Below, piece by piece: positions 8,866 through 17,683 of a stretch of 64,000 nt of DNA; positions within the stretch are counted from its first letter, which is position 1, and each line of letters begins with the position of its first letter. Both the position numbers and the translations under genes were made by a program. The stretch comes from Burkholderiales bacterium. GTDB taxonomy: Bacteria; Pseudomonadota; Gammaproteobacteria; Burkholderiales; Burkholderiaceae_C. The stretch spans positions 1 to 64,000 of the forward strand of contig JACPOK010000040.1 in NCBI GenBank assembly GCA_016191525.1, read 5' to 3'. The notes below the pieces were generated by a model that searched no databases, was not told where the DNA came from, and was given only the letters and a program-made list of their open reading frames with translations.

Positions 8866-8990
8866 GTTTTATCTCCTCGAAAAGGATTTCGGATGGCGGG
8901 ATTGTGGGTGGATTCCCCCAGCCAATTGATGTGGGTTCCACCTATTCCGGGGCCGCCCAAACGCCGGGTCAGGTCAGCCCACGCTCAGTT

Positions 8991-10790
8991 TCAGTCAAGC
9001 GGAGGCGTAGTAGTGAGCACTTCCTCCAGCGTGGTCAGGCCCTCGGCCACACGCAGGGCGCCCGCCAGCCGCAGGGGACGCATTCCATCAGTCACCGCCT
9101 GCCGGCGCATGGCGCTCGTGCCCGGGTCCCGCGTGACGATTTCCTTGAAGGCCTCGCTCACCGTGAGCAGTTCGTACAGGCCCATCCGGCCCATGAAGCC
9201 GGTCATGCGGCAATCGACGCAGCCCATCGGCTTGTAGGGCTGGAAACCGCCGCTGATCTTCCAGGGCTTGACCATTTCATCGACATCCGCGCGGGAAGTG
9301 CCGTCGTCCTTTTCGCGGCACTGCCTGCAAAGCGTGCGCACCAGGCGCTGCGCCAGCACGCCCAGCAGCGTGGCGTTGATCAGGTACGCCGGCACGCCCA
9401 GCTCCATCATCCGGGTGACGGCCGACGGCGCGTCGTTGGTGTGCAGCGTGGAGAACACCAGGTGGCCGGTCAGCGCCGCCTGCACCGCCATCTCCGCGGT
9501 CTGCAGGTCGCGGATTTCGCCCACCATGATGATGTCCGGGTCCTGCCGCATCAGCGCGCGCAGCCCTTCGGCGAAGTTGAAGTCCAGCTGCGGCTGCACT
9601 TGCGTCTGGTTGAAGGAGGGCTCGATCATTTCGATCGGGTCCTCCACCGTGCTCACATTCACTTCCTCGGTCGCCACGCGCTTGAGCGTGGAATACAGCG
9701 TGGTGGTCTTGCCCGAGCCCGTGGGGCCGGTCACCAGGATGATGCCGTGCGGCCGCTTGACCAGGGCTTCCCAGCGCGCCGCGTCGTGCTGCGCGAAACC
9801 CAGCGCGTCCAGGTCCTTCACCGCGGTGTCGGGGTCGAAAATCCGCATCACCATCTTTTCGCCGAAGGCGGTGGGCAGGGTCGACAGCCGCATTTCAACC
9901 TCGTCGCCGCGCGGGTTGCGGGTCTTGATGCGGCCGTCCTGCGGCCGGCGCTTTTCCACCACGTCCATGCGGCCCAGCAGCTTGATGCGCGCGATCATCG
10001 CGTTCAGCACGCCCATGGGCATCTGGTAGACGGGGTGCAGCACGCCGTCGATGCGGAAGCGGATCACGCCCTGCTCGCGGCGCGGCTCCAGGTGGATGTC
10101 GCTGGCGCGCTGGTCAAAGGCGTAGTTCCACAGCCAGTCCACCACCTGCACCACGCCCTGGTCATTGGCATCCAGCTGCTTGTTGGTCTTGCCCAGTTCG
10201 ACCAGCTGCTCGAAGCTGGCCGCGCCCGCGTTGCCTCCCGACTTCATCGCGGCCTTGACCGACTTGGCCAGCGCGAAAAACTCGGCCGTGTAGCGGTGGA
10301 TGTCCTGCGGGTTGGTCACGACGCGGCGCACGCCGCGCTTGGACTGGCGCTCGACCTCATCCACCCAGTCGGTGATGAAGGGCTCAGCTGTCGCCACCAC
10401 CACTTCGGTGCCGGTCACCTGCACGGGCAGCACGCGGTGGCGCTCGGCGTAGGCGGCGCTCATGGTGTCGGCCACCTTGCCCACGTCGACCTTGAGCGGG
10501 TCGATGCGCAGGTATTCCAGGCCGGCGCGCTGCGCCAGGTATTGCGTCAGCGCCTCGATGTCCAGCGGCTTGCCGTCGCTGGCGCGCGCCATCGCCACGG
10601 CGGCCAGCCGCACCAGCGGGTGCTGGGCGCTTTGCGCCTGGGAGCAGCGGGCCACGGTGCGGCGCGCCTCCTCGTCGGAGATGACGCCATCCTGGTTCAG
10701 CCACTCGACCATGTGGCGCCAGTCGAGCGGGCCGCGGTGAGGCGTCCTGGCCAGGGCGGAATTCTTGACGGCGCTCATGGTTCGGGGCAT
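8991..10790 (-). CDS. GspE/PilB-type secretion ATPase
   Basis: A 599-residue hexameric-ATPase family protein of type II secretion or type IV pilus assembly. It has an N-terminal MshEN-like domain (about 75-175), Walker A GPTGSGKTT (355-363), Asp and His boxes, Walker B (LMRQDPDIIMVGEIRD region), and a late zinc-type C-x2-C ... C-x2-C module (CRQC, CVDC) typical of GspE and PilB. The start at 10790 is one base after the upstream methyltransferase stop, with GGAG just ahead; an alternative ATG lies at 10778. No other secretion or pilus genes are nearby, so its partner system is encoded elsewhere. Confidence 0.88.
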   Translation of the reverse strand: MPRTMSAVKNSALARTPHRGPLDWRHMVEWLNQDGVISDEEARRTVARCSQAQSAQHPLVRLAAVAMARASDGKPLDIEALTQYLAQRAGLEYLRIDPLKVDVGKVADTMSAAYAERHRVLPVQVTGTEVVVATAEPFITDWVDEVERQSKRGVRRVVTNPQDIHRYTAEFFALAKSVKAAMKSGGNAGAASFEQLVELGKTNKQLDANDQGVVQVVDWLWNYAFDQRASDIHLEPRREQGVIRFRIDGVLHPVYQMPMGVLNAMIARIKLLGRMDVVEKRRPQDGRIKTRNPRGDEVEMRLSTLPTAFGEKMVMRIFDPDTAVKDLDALGFAQHDAARWEALVKRPHGIILVTGPTGSGKTTTLYSTLKRVATEEVNVSTVEDPIEMIEPSFNQTQVQPQLDFNFAEGLRALMRQDPDIIMVGEIRDLQTAEMAVQAALTGHLVFSTLHTNDAPSAVTRMMELGVPAYLINATLLGVLAQRLVRTLCRQCREKDDGTSRADVDEMVKPWKISGGFQPYKPMGCVDCRMTGFMGRMGLYELLTVSEAFKEIVTRDPGTSAMRRQAVTDGMRPLRLAGALRVAEGLTTLEEVLTTTPPLD

Positions 10791-10791
10791 T

Positions 10792-11562
10792 TCACTCCAC
10801 GGGTTTGAATACCCGCAGCCACTTCGGCGCGGGCAGGCCCCAGCGAGTTTGGATGGTTTCGCCGCGGACGGCAAGCGCGTCGCGGGCGGGACGCTGCGGT
10901 GTGCGCAGCGCCAGCACCACGGTGTTGCCTTCCCGGGTGGGCTTGAACGCCCAAACGGCCTGCGGGCCAAAGGCCGCGCTGATCTTGGCCAGGCTCTGCG
11001 CGTAGCTGGACGAGCGGCCGAAAAGGTTGACCGTCATGCAGCCGTCCTCGGTCAGCAGCTTGCGGCAATCCGCATAAAAGGCCTCGCTGTCGAGCACCGG
11101 AGCCGCGGCCTCATGGTCGTACAGGTCCACCTGCAGAGCATCGACCTGGCCGCGCCAGTGCTCATGCGCGGCCACCTCGGCCGCGTCGCCCAGCACCACC
11201 GACAGCCGCGTGTCATCGGCCGGCAGCTTGAACCACAGCCTGCAGGCCGCCACCACCTGCGGGTTGAGCTCGATGGCGGTGGTCTTCATCCGCAGCTTCT
11301 TGTGGCAGAACTTGGTGAGCGAGGCGGCTCCCAGCCCCAGCTGCATCGCGTGGCGCTTCGCCACCGAAGCGGGGTCCACAAACAGCAGCCATGCCATCAT
11401 GCGCTGGACATACTCCAGCTGGATCTCGAACGGCGAATCCAGCAGCATCGAGCCCTGCACCCATTCGGTGCCCAGGTGCAGGTACCGGATGTCGCCGTGG
11501 TCGGAGAAGTTGACTTCGGGAAGGCGTTGCGCGCGGGCTTTCAAGGTGGCGCGATTATCCAC
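10792..11562 (-). CDS. Spermidine-synthase-like methyltransferase
   Basis: A 256-residue Rossmann methyltransferase-like protein. MQLGLGAASLTKF is the glycine-rich nucleotide-binding loop and AIELNP the acidic-ribose motif; LGDAAEV and LQVDLYDHEA resemble spermidine synthase. It is probably a spermidine synthase-like or fused-family protein without a proven polyamine role. The start is a GTG at 11562 just after the serine hydrolase stop. It forms a tight minus-strand unit with its neighbours at 11574-12845 and 8991-10790. Confidence 0.8.
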   Translation of the reverse strand: MDNRATLKARAQRLPEVNFSDHGDIRYLHLGTEWVQGSMLLDSPFEIQLEYVQRMMAWLLFVDPASVAKRHAMQLGLGAASLTKFCHKKLRMKTTAIELNPQVVAACRLWFKLPADDTRLSVVLGDAAEVAAHEHWRGQVDALQVDLYDHEAAAPVLDSEAFYADCRKLLTEDGCMTVNLFGRSSSYAQSLAKISAAFGPQAVWAFKPTREGNTVVLALRTPQRPARDALAVRGETIQTRWGLPAPKWLRVFKPVE

Positions 11563-11573
11563 CGGCCCCCGCC

Positions 11574-12845
11574 CTACTTCTCCACCGCGGCGTACACCAT
11601 GTTGCGCACGATGGACCGGTAAGGCACACGCTGCTTCGGCGACTGCATCATGAACACCACGAACAGGTTGGTCTTCGGGTCCACCCAGAAATAGGTGCCG
11701 CCCGCGCCGCCCCAGTTGTATTCGCCGGCGGGCGTGATGAACGGGGCTTCGCCATTGACCTTGCGCACACCAAACCCCAGCCCGAAGCCGTAGCCCGGCC
11801 CCGGCAGGTACAGCGGGGTGGTGGCCACGGTGGAGCCCAGGTGGTCGGAAGTCATGTATTCAATCGTCTTGGGGCTGAGGTAGCGGCGCCCGTCCAGCAT
11901 GCCGCCGTTGAGCATCATCTGCAGGAAGCGCGAGTAGTCAGTGGCGGTGGAGACCAGGCCGCCGCCGCCCGATTCGAACTTCATTGCCTCACGCGGATTG
12001 CCGATAGCCGCGCCGGCGCCGAAGCTGCGGTCATCGGCCAGCGGCTCGGCGATGCGGGCCTGGCGCGCCGCTTCGGTCACGTAGAAGCTGGTGTCCTTCA
12101 TGCCCAGCGGGTCGAGCAGGCGGGCACGCAGGATGCTGTACAGGCTCTGGCCCGAAGCCACTTCCAGCACGCGGCCCAGAACGTCGGTGGAATAGCTGTA
12201 ATCCCAGGTACTGCCGGGCTGGTAATGCAATGGCATGGAAGCGAGCTTGTCCGCAAACTCGGCAGTGGTGAAGTCGCCGGCGCCCACGCCCGCGTCCAGG
12301 TAGGCCTTCTTCACCAGCGAGTCGCCGAAGAAGCCGTAGGTCAGGCCGGAGGTGTGGCGCATCAGGTCCTGGACGGTGATCGGCCGGCGCGCGGCTTCGA
12401 GCTCCAGCCGCTTGACGCCGGTGGCGGCGTCCACCTTCTCGACACCCACCTTGACGTTCGCGAACGCCGGAATGTAGCGCGAGACCGGCGCCTCCAGCAG
12501 CAGCTTGCCTTCCTCCACCATCATCATGGCCGCCACGGTGACCAGCGGCTTGGTCATCGAGTAGATGCGGAAGATGGAGTCGCGGCTCATGGGGTCAGGG
12601 CGACCCGGGTCCTGCTGGCCGATGGCTTCGTAGTAGGCCAGCTTGCCGTTGCGCGCCACCATCACCACCGCGCCCGGGATGCGCTTGGCGTCGACCTCGG
12701 CCCTTATCCAGGTGCCGATGCGGCCGAGCCGCTCGGATGACATGCCCACGTCTTCGGGTTTGGCCGCCGGCAGGTTCTGCGCCGCCGCTGCGTGGGCAGC
12801 AAGCGCGAGCGCCGCAGCGCCCAGCCATTGCATTGCTTTTTTCAT
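11574..12845 (-). CDS. Exported serine hydrolase, class C beta-lactamase fold
   Basis: A 423-residue protein with a signal peptide (cleavage near AAAAQ, residue 23) and a beta-lactamase/esterase domain. The SxxK catalytic motif is SMTK (Ser96-Lys99), and a YSY tyrosine motif and an HTSGLTYG segment follow. This is the family of EstB-type esterases, D-aminopeptidases and AmpC relatives; esterase activity is likelier than beta-lactam hydrolysis. The internal ATG at 12845 was chosen because AGGAG lies 7 bases upstream and the signal peptide begins there. It diverges from mscS. Confidence 0.88.
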   Translation of the reverse strand: MKKAMQWLGAAALALAAHAAAAQNLPAAKPEDVGMSSERLGRIGTWIRAEVDAKRIPGAVVMVARNGKLAYYEAIGQQDPGRPDPMSRDSIFRIYSMTKPLVTVAAMMMVEEGKLLLEAPVSRYIPAFANVKVGVEKVDAATGVKRLELEAARRPITVQDLMRHTSGLTYGFFGDSLVKKAYLDAGVGAGDFTTAEFADKLASMPLHYQPGSTWDYSYSTDVLGRVLEVASGQSLYSILRARLLDPLGMKDTSFYVTEAARQARIAEPLADDRSFGAGAAIGNPREAMKFESGGGGLVSTATDYSRFLQMMLNGGMLDGRRYLSPKTIEYMTSDHLGSTVATTPLYLPGPGYGFGLGFGVRKVNGEAPFITPAGEYNWGGAGGTYFWVDPKTNLFVVFMMQSPKQRVPYRSIVRNMVYAAVEK

Positions 12846-12957
12846 GTTGTCTCCTTGTGGATTGCGGCTTATCGCACAGGCTTGCGGCCTTGCCAAGCAC
12901 CCGCAAGACAGGCGTTGGGGCAGAATCGCCGCCAGCACTTTTGCCGAAGGAGACGCA

Positions 12958-13770
12958 ATGAACATGGACGCAGCCTGGATTTTCCTGAGCACCCAGGGGA
13001 TGGATTTCGGCCTGAAGGTGCTGGGCGCGGTGGTCGCCTGGTTCGTCGGCCGCTGGCTGATAGGCATCCTCAAGCGGCTGGCCAACGCGGCATTGCTGCG
13101 CGGCCAGCGCGTTGACGCGACGCTGGCGCATTACCTCAGCGCCATCGTCTCGGTGGGCCTGAATGTCCTGCTGATCCTTGCCATCCTGGACATCTTCGGG
13201 GTGCGCACCACCTCGTTCGCCGCGCTGCTGGCCGGCGCGGGCCTGGCCATCGGCACCGCCTGGGGCGGGCTGCTCACCCATTTTGCGGCCGGCGTTTTCC
13301 TGCAGGTGCTGCGGCCCTACAAGGTGGGCGACCATGTAACGATCGGCGGCGTCAACGGCGTGGTCAAGGAGCTGGGCCTGTTCGGCACCACGCTGGTCAC
13401 GGGCGACAGCGTCACGGCGCTGGTGGGCAACAACAAGGTGCTCTCCGACACCATCCAGAACTTCAGCACGCTGCCAGCGCGGCGGGTGGACACCACGGCG
13501 AAGGTGGACAACAGCGTCAACGTGCGCGACGCGATCGAGAAGCTGCGCGAGGCGGTGGCGAAGATCCCGAACGTGGCGCATGACCCGAAGCCCGACATCG
13601 AAATCCTGCAGTTCACGCCCGAAGGCCCGCTGCTGGCGGTGCGGCCCTATACGCACGCCGACAACTACTGGCAGGTGTATTTCGACACCCACAAGGCCAT
13701 CGTTGATACCTTCGCAGCGGCGGGCTACCCGGTTCCGGAGATCCGCACGGCGCAGCGCGCTCTCACCTAG
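12958..13770 (+). CDS. MscS family mechanosensitive channel
   Basis: A 270-residue small-conductance mechanosensitive channel. It has hydrophobic segments at about 15-35, 58-80 and 85-115, the Gly/Ala-rich pore helix (GAGLAIGTAWGG region), the beta-domain (YKVGDHVTIGG) and a C-terminal alpha/beta domain. It protects the cell from hypo-osmotic shock. The start ATG at 12958 has AAGGAG upstream. It ends in a 4-bp convergent overlap with the TatD gene. Confidence 0.93.
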   Translation: MNMDAAWIFLSTQGMDFGLKVLGAVVAWFVGRWLIGILKRLANAALLRGQRVDATLAHYLSAIVSVGLNVLLILAILDIFGVRTTSFAALLAGAGLAIGTAWGGLLTHFAAGVFLQVLRPYKVGDHVTIGGVNGVVKELGLFGTTLVTGDSVTALVGNNKVLSDTIQNFSTLPARRVDTTAKVDNSVNVRDAIEKLREAVAKIPNVAHDPKPDIEILQFTPEGPLLAVRPYTHADNYWQVYFDTHKAIVDTFAAAGYPVPEIRTAQRALT

Positions 13771-14591
13771 GCCGCGAGCAGCGCGGCCAGCCGCGGCAAC
13801 GCTTGCACCGCGTTGCGCGTGGTCACGGTGGCCAGTTCCTGCGGCTCCATGCCACGCAGCTCCGCGAGCACCGTGGCAATGCGCGGCAGTTCTCCCGGCT
13901 CGTTGCGACCTTGCGGCAGGCCCGCCTGCCGCTCGCCCGCCGTCCGGTAAATCCAGTGCGGCGGGATATCGGGTGAATCGGTTTCCATCACCAGCGCCGA
14001 TAGTGGCAGCTCCGTGGCCAGCCGCCTGATCTGCAGCGCGGAATCAAACGTCACCGTGCCACCGAATCCCAGCTTGAACCCCAGCTTGATGAATTCATGG
14101 GCCTGCTGGTCGCTGCCGTTGAAGGCGTGGGCAATACCGGCAACACGAATCCGGCGCAGGTGCTTGAGCAGCTTGTCGGCTGAGCGCCGCACGTGCAGCA
14201 GCACCGGCAGCGCATGTTTGCGTGCCAGCAGCAGCTGCTCGCGGTAGAAGTGTTCCTGGCGCGCGGGGTCCAGCCCCGGCACGAAGTAGTCCAGGCCGAT
14301 TTCGCCCACGGCCACCAGCCGTGGGTCGGCGCGGTGGGCCGTGAGCGCCGCGTCCAGCAGCGCCAGGTCGCCGTCGGCGGCACTGCCGGTGCACAGGGGA
14401 TGGATGCCCAGCGCATAGGCATCGCCGCCTTCGTGGGCCAGCACGCGTACGGCATCGAAGTTGGGCACGCCCACGGCCGGGATCACGCACAGCGCCACGC
14501 CGGCGGCAGTGGCGCGGGCTCGCACAGCCGCGTTTTCGCCCGCGAATTCGGCCGCGTCCAGATGGCAATGTGTATCAATCCACGAAGGCAT
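13767..14591 (-). CDS. TatD family metal-dependent hydrolase/DNase
   Basis: A 274-residue TIM-barrel hydrolase with the HCHLD metal motif at residues 8-12, a Glu ligand in VGEIGLDY, VLLHVRRS, and the C-terminal METDSPD motif. TatD proteins are Mg2+-dependent 3'-5' exonucleases or DNases involved in DNA fragmentation and repair. Length fits the family. It is monocistronic and convergent with mscS. Confidence 0.92.
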   Translation of the reverse strand: MPSWIDTHCHLDAAEFAGENAAVRARATAAGVALCVIPAVGVPNFDAVRVLAHEGGDAYALGIHPLCTGSAADGDLALLDAALTAHRADPRLVAVGEIGLDYFVPGLDPARQEHFYREQLLLARKHALPVLLHVRRSADKLLKHLRRIRVAGIAHAFNGSDQQAHEFIKLGFKLGFGGTVTFDSALQIRRLATELPLSALVMETDSPDIPPHWIYRTAGERQAGLPQGRNEPGELPRIATVLAELRGMEPQELATVTTRNAVQALPRLAALLAA

Positions 14592-14691
14592 GGCCGGATG
14601 ATGCCCGAGCGCGGCGCGGGGGCGTGCATGGCGGCCGAAACCGTGATACCGTGTGTTTTCGTTTCCCCGCAGTTGTCTTCAAGGTGAACGG

Positions 14692-15705
14692 ATGCGCAGG
14701 CCAGCCCTCTACAGCTCCAGCCGCTCCGGCCAGGTCGCGGAGCCCCAGTCTCCCGCCGCGCCCGGCCCCATGAACGCGCCTGCCACCGCCGCTTCCGCCG
14801 GCACATCGCGCTTCTCCCGCTTCCGTTTTTCCGCTTCCAGCCCGCGTGTGCTGTGGGGCGCCATCGCCCTGCTGGCGCTGCTGCTGGGCTTGAGCTTCAC
14901 GCTGCAGGTGCGGCAGGGCCAGCGCAAGCTGACCCAGGACGACATCAACGCGGCCGTGCTCAAGACCATGGAAACCCAGGTCATGCCGTCGGAGTACGCG
15001 CGTGCCTACGACAAGATCCTTCCTTCAGTGGTGCGCGTGGTCAGCTACGTGAAGAAAAGCCGCCTGAAAGACGAGAAGGACAGCAAGCTGGCAAAGGCCA
15101 CGCCCCGGCCCAAGCCGCTGGGGCCCGCCGTCACCCCCGAAGCGAAATCCGATGACGACGACGAGGTCGAGCACGGCGTGGGCACCGGCGTGGTGATCAT
15201 CGACAAGGGCGTCATCCTCACCAACCTGCACGTGGTGTCGGGCGCCGACCGCATCAAGGTGATTTTTTCCGACGGACTGGAATCCATCGCCACCGTCACC
15301 GGCGCGCAGCCCGAGAACGACCTGGCCGTGCTGCAGGCGCAGAAGATCCCCGACGACATGATCGCCGCCACCATGCGCTCCACCAGCGACCTCGCCCCCG
15401 GCGACAAGGTGCTGGCCGTGGGCTTTCCCTTCGGCATCGGCCCGTCCGCCTCGGGCGGCATCGTCTCGGGCCTGAAGCGCGTGTTCCGCTCGCCCGAAGG
15501 CAGGCAGGAGATGAAGAACCTGATCCAGTTCGACGCGGCGGCCAACCCGGGCAATTCCGGCGGCCCGCTGGTGACGATGGACGGCGAGGTGGTGGGCATC
15601 GTCACCGCCATCCTCAACCCGACGTCGGCGCGCACCTTCCTGGGCATCGGCTTTGCCGTGCCCATTGAGAACGCCGCCTCGGCGGCCGGCCTGCCTCCCT
15701 TCTGA
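14692..15705 (+). CDS. Membrane-anchored HtrA/trypsin-like serine protease without PDZ
   Basis: A 337-residue S1C-type protease. A single membrane anchor (about 52-72) is followed by a Lys/Asp-rich linker and a trypsin fold with the triad His180 (TNLHVV), Asp210 (ENDLAVL) and Ser289 (GNSGGPL). Unlike DegP or DegS it ends right after the protease domain, with no PDZ module. The ATG at 14692 has AAGGTG 5 bases upstream; a further in-frame ATG exists at 14770. It lies 14 bases before moxR and probably heads that operon, suggesting a role in envelope quality control. Confidence 0.88.
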   Translation: MRRPALYSSSRSGQVAEPQSPAAPGPMNAPATAASAGTSRFSRFRFSASSPRVLWGAIALLALLLGLSFTLQVRQGQRKLTQDDINAAVLKTMETQVMPSEYARAYDKILPSVVRVVSYVKKSRLKDEKDSKLAKATPRPKPLGPAVTPEAKSDDDDEVEHGVGTGVVIIDKGVILTNLHVVSGADRIKVIFSDGLESIATVTGAQPENDLAVLQAQKIPDDMIAATMRSTSDLAPGDKVLAVGFPFGIGPSASGGIVSGLKRVFRSPEGRQEMKNLIQFDAAANPGNSGGPLVTMDGEVVGIVTAILNPTSARTFLGIGFAVPIENAASAAGLPPF

Positions 15706-15719
15706 GAGAAAGACAACCC

Positions 15720-16727
15720 ATGGATCCCACGACCCGCCAGGACAGCGCAACCGCACAGCTGATGGAGCAGATCCTCTACGAGGTCAAGCGCGTCGTCGTC
15801 GGCCAGGACCGTTTTCTGGAGCGCGTGATGGTGGCCATGCTGGCTCAGGGCCACCTGCTGGTGGAAGGCGTGCCCGGCCTGGCCAAGACGCTGACCGTCA
15901 AGACGCTGGCCAGCAGCGTGCGCGGGCAGTTCAAGCGCATCCAGTTCACGCCCGATCTGGTGCCTGCCGACCTGGTGGGCACCCGCATCTACAACCAGAA
16001 GACCGGCGAATTTTCCACCGCACTGGGCCCCGTTTTCACCAACCTGCTGCTGGCCGATGAAATCAACCGCGCGCCCGCCAAGGTGCAAAGCGCCCTGCTG
16101 GAAGTGATGCAGGAGCGCCAGGTGACGATCGCCGGCGAAACGCACAAGGTGCCAAGCCCCTTCCTGGTGATGGCCACGCAAAACCCCATCGAGACCGAAG
16201 GCACCTACCCGCTGCCTGAGGCGCAGGTGGACCGCTTCATGATGAAGGTGCTGGTGGACTACCCCACAGACGAGGAAGAATTCGTCATCGTCGAGCGCGT
16301 CACCGGCCCGGCCGTCACCATCTCCGCGGTTGCCTCCACCGAGCAACTGGCGGAACTGCAGAGCGAGTGCCGCCGGGTCTATGTCGACCCTTCGCTGGTG
16401 CAGTACGCCGTGAAGCTGGTGTCGGCCACCCGCTCGCCCGACAAGCACGGCCTGAAGGACCTGGCCAAGTACATCACCTTCGGCGCCAGCCCGCGCGCCA
16501 CCATCAATCTCACCGAAGGCGCACGCGCCATGGCCATGCTGCGCGGGCGCACCTATGCGCTGCCGGAAGACATGACCGACCTGGTGCCCGACGTGCTGCG
16601 GCACCGGTTGGTGCTGTCGTACGAGGCGCTGTCCGAAGGGCTGACCTCGGACGCTATCGTCGGCAAGATCATGGCGAAAATTCCCGCGCCCCCGCGCCCG
16701 CTGGAACATGAAAAACTCGCCGCCTGA
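15720..16727 (+). CDS. MoxR family AAA+ ATPase
   Basis: A 335-residue AAA+ ATPase with Walker A GVPGLAKT (50-57), a Walker B region (LLADEINRA), sensor residues in MATQNPIE, and the MoxR C-terminal lid. MoxR ATPases act as chaperones that activate or insert metal cofactors into VWA-domain protein complexes. The gene is followed, with a 20-bp overlap, by a DUF58 gene and then a VWA gene: the classical moxR-DUF58-VWA arrangement related to Bat (aerotolerance) operons. Confidence 0.94.
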   Translation: MDPTTRQDSATAQLMEQILYEVKRVVVGQDRFLERVMVAMLAQGHLLVEGVPGLAKTLTVKTLASSVRGQFKRIQFTPDLVPADLVGTRIYNQKTGEFSTALGPVFTNLLLADEINRAPAKVQSALLEVMQERQVTIAGETHKVPSPFLVMATQNPIETEGTYPLPEAQVDRFMMKVLVDYPTDEEEFVIVERVTGPAVTISAVASTEQLAELQSECRRVYVDPSLVQYAVKLVSATRSPDKHGLKDLAKYITFGASPRATINLTEGARAMAMLRGRTYALPEDMTDLVPDVLRHRLVLSYEALSEGLTSDAIVGKIMAKIPAPPRPLEHEKLAA

Positions 16728-17670
16728 AACCACCGCGATGGTGCCGGCGCAGGGCGCCGAGCACGTGCTGCGCCGCCTCGAATGGACCGTCATCAAGCGC
16801 CTGGACGGCCTGTTGCAAGGCGACTACCGCACGCTGCTGCGCGGCTCCGGCCTGGACCTGGCGGACCTGCGCGAATACCAGCACCACGACGACGTGCGCC
16901 ACATCGACTGGAACGTCACGGCGCGCCTGCAGATTCCCCATGTGCGCGTCTTCACCGAAGACCGCGAGATGGCGGCCTGGTTCCTGCTGGACCTGAGCCC
17001 TTCCGTCGATTTCGGCTCGGGCGAGCAGCGCAAGCGCAACGTCTCGGCCGAATTCGTGGCGGTGCTGTCGCGCCTGCTCACGCGCCACGGCAACCGCGTC
17101 GGCGCCATGCTGTACGGCTCGGGCGTGGACACGGTCATTCCCACGCGCGGCGGGCGCCGCCACGTGCTGCACCTGCTCAACAGCATCCAGACGCGGCCGG
17201 CGCCGGAAGAAACCGGCACCACCCGCCTGGCCGACCTGCTGGGCGCCGCCAACAACCTGGTGCGGCGCCGCTCCACCGTGTTCGTGGTGTCCGACTTCGT
17301 CAGCGAGCCGGGCTGGGAAAAGCCCCTGGCCCACCTGGCGCAGCGCCATGAGGTGGTGGCCGTGCGCCTGCTCGACCCGCTGGAGCTGGAGCTGCCCGAC
17401 CTGGGCCTGCTGACCATCCGCGACGCCGAAACCGGCGAGCAGCTGCTGGTGGACACGCACGACGCCGGCTTTCGCAAGCGCTTCGCGCGCATTGCGGCGC
17501 AGCGCGAGGCCGAGCTGCGCCAGAGCCTGGTGCGCGCCGGTGTCGATGCGCTGGAACTCTCCACCGACGGCGACCTGGTCGATGCGGTGGTGCGCTTCAC
17601 CGAAATGCGCAAGCGCCGCTCGCGGCTGTCCGCGGGCAGCCTGCCGGCCCACCTGAAACGGGCCGCCTGA
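16708..17670 (+). CDS. DUF58 domain-containing protein
   Basis: A 320-residue protein with the DUF58 signature (GDYRTLLRGSGLDLADLREYQ, then DDVRHIDWNVTAR) and a downstream VWA-like fold (FLLDLSPSVDFGS). It lacks the N-terminal membrane helices found in many DUF58 proteins, so it is probably cytosolic. It overlaps moxR by 20 bp and is 13 bp from the VWA gene. DUF58 proteins are regular partners of MoxR ATPases, but their molecular role is unproven. Confidence 0.92.
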   Translation: MKNSPPETTAMVPAQGAEHVLRRLEWTVIKRLDGLLQGDYRTLLRGSGLDLADLREYQHHDDVRHIDWNVTARLQIPHVRVFTEDREMAAWFLLDLSPSVDFGSGEQRKRNVSAEFVAVLSRLLTRHGNRVGAMLYGSGVDTVIPTRGGRRHVLHLLNSIQTRPAPEETGTTRLADLLGAANNLVRRRSTVFVVSDFVSEPGWEKPLAHLAQRHEVVAVRLLDPLELELPDLGLLTIRDAETGEQLLVDTHDAGFRKRFARIAAQREAELRQSLVRAGVDALELSTDGDLVDAVVRFTEMRKRRSRLSAGSLPAHLKRAA

Positions 17671-17683
17671 AAGACCAACGACG

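Noticed and set aside
8904..10808. Long plus-strand ORF of 634 codons opposite the GspE-like gene
   Set aside because: It lies wholly on the opposite strand of a gene with perfect ATPase motifs, has a His/Gln/Arg-rich composition, no start site and no recognisable domain; it is a GC-bias shadow.
15045..16796. Minus-strand ORF of 583 codons opposite moxR
   Set aside because: Covers the htrA and moxR genes, is His/Gly/Asp-rich without domains, and results from stop-poor antisense in GC-rich DNA.
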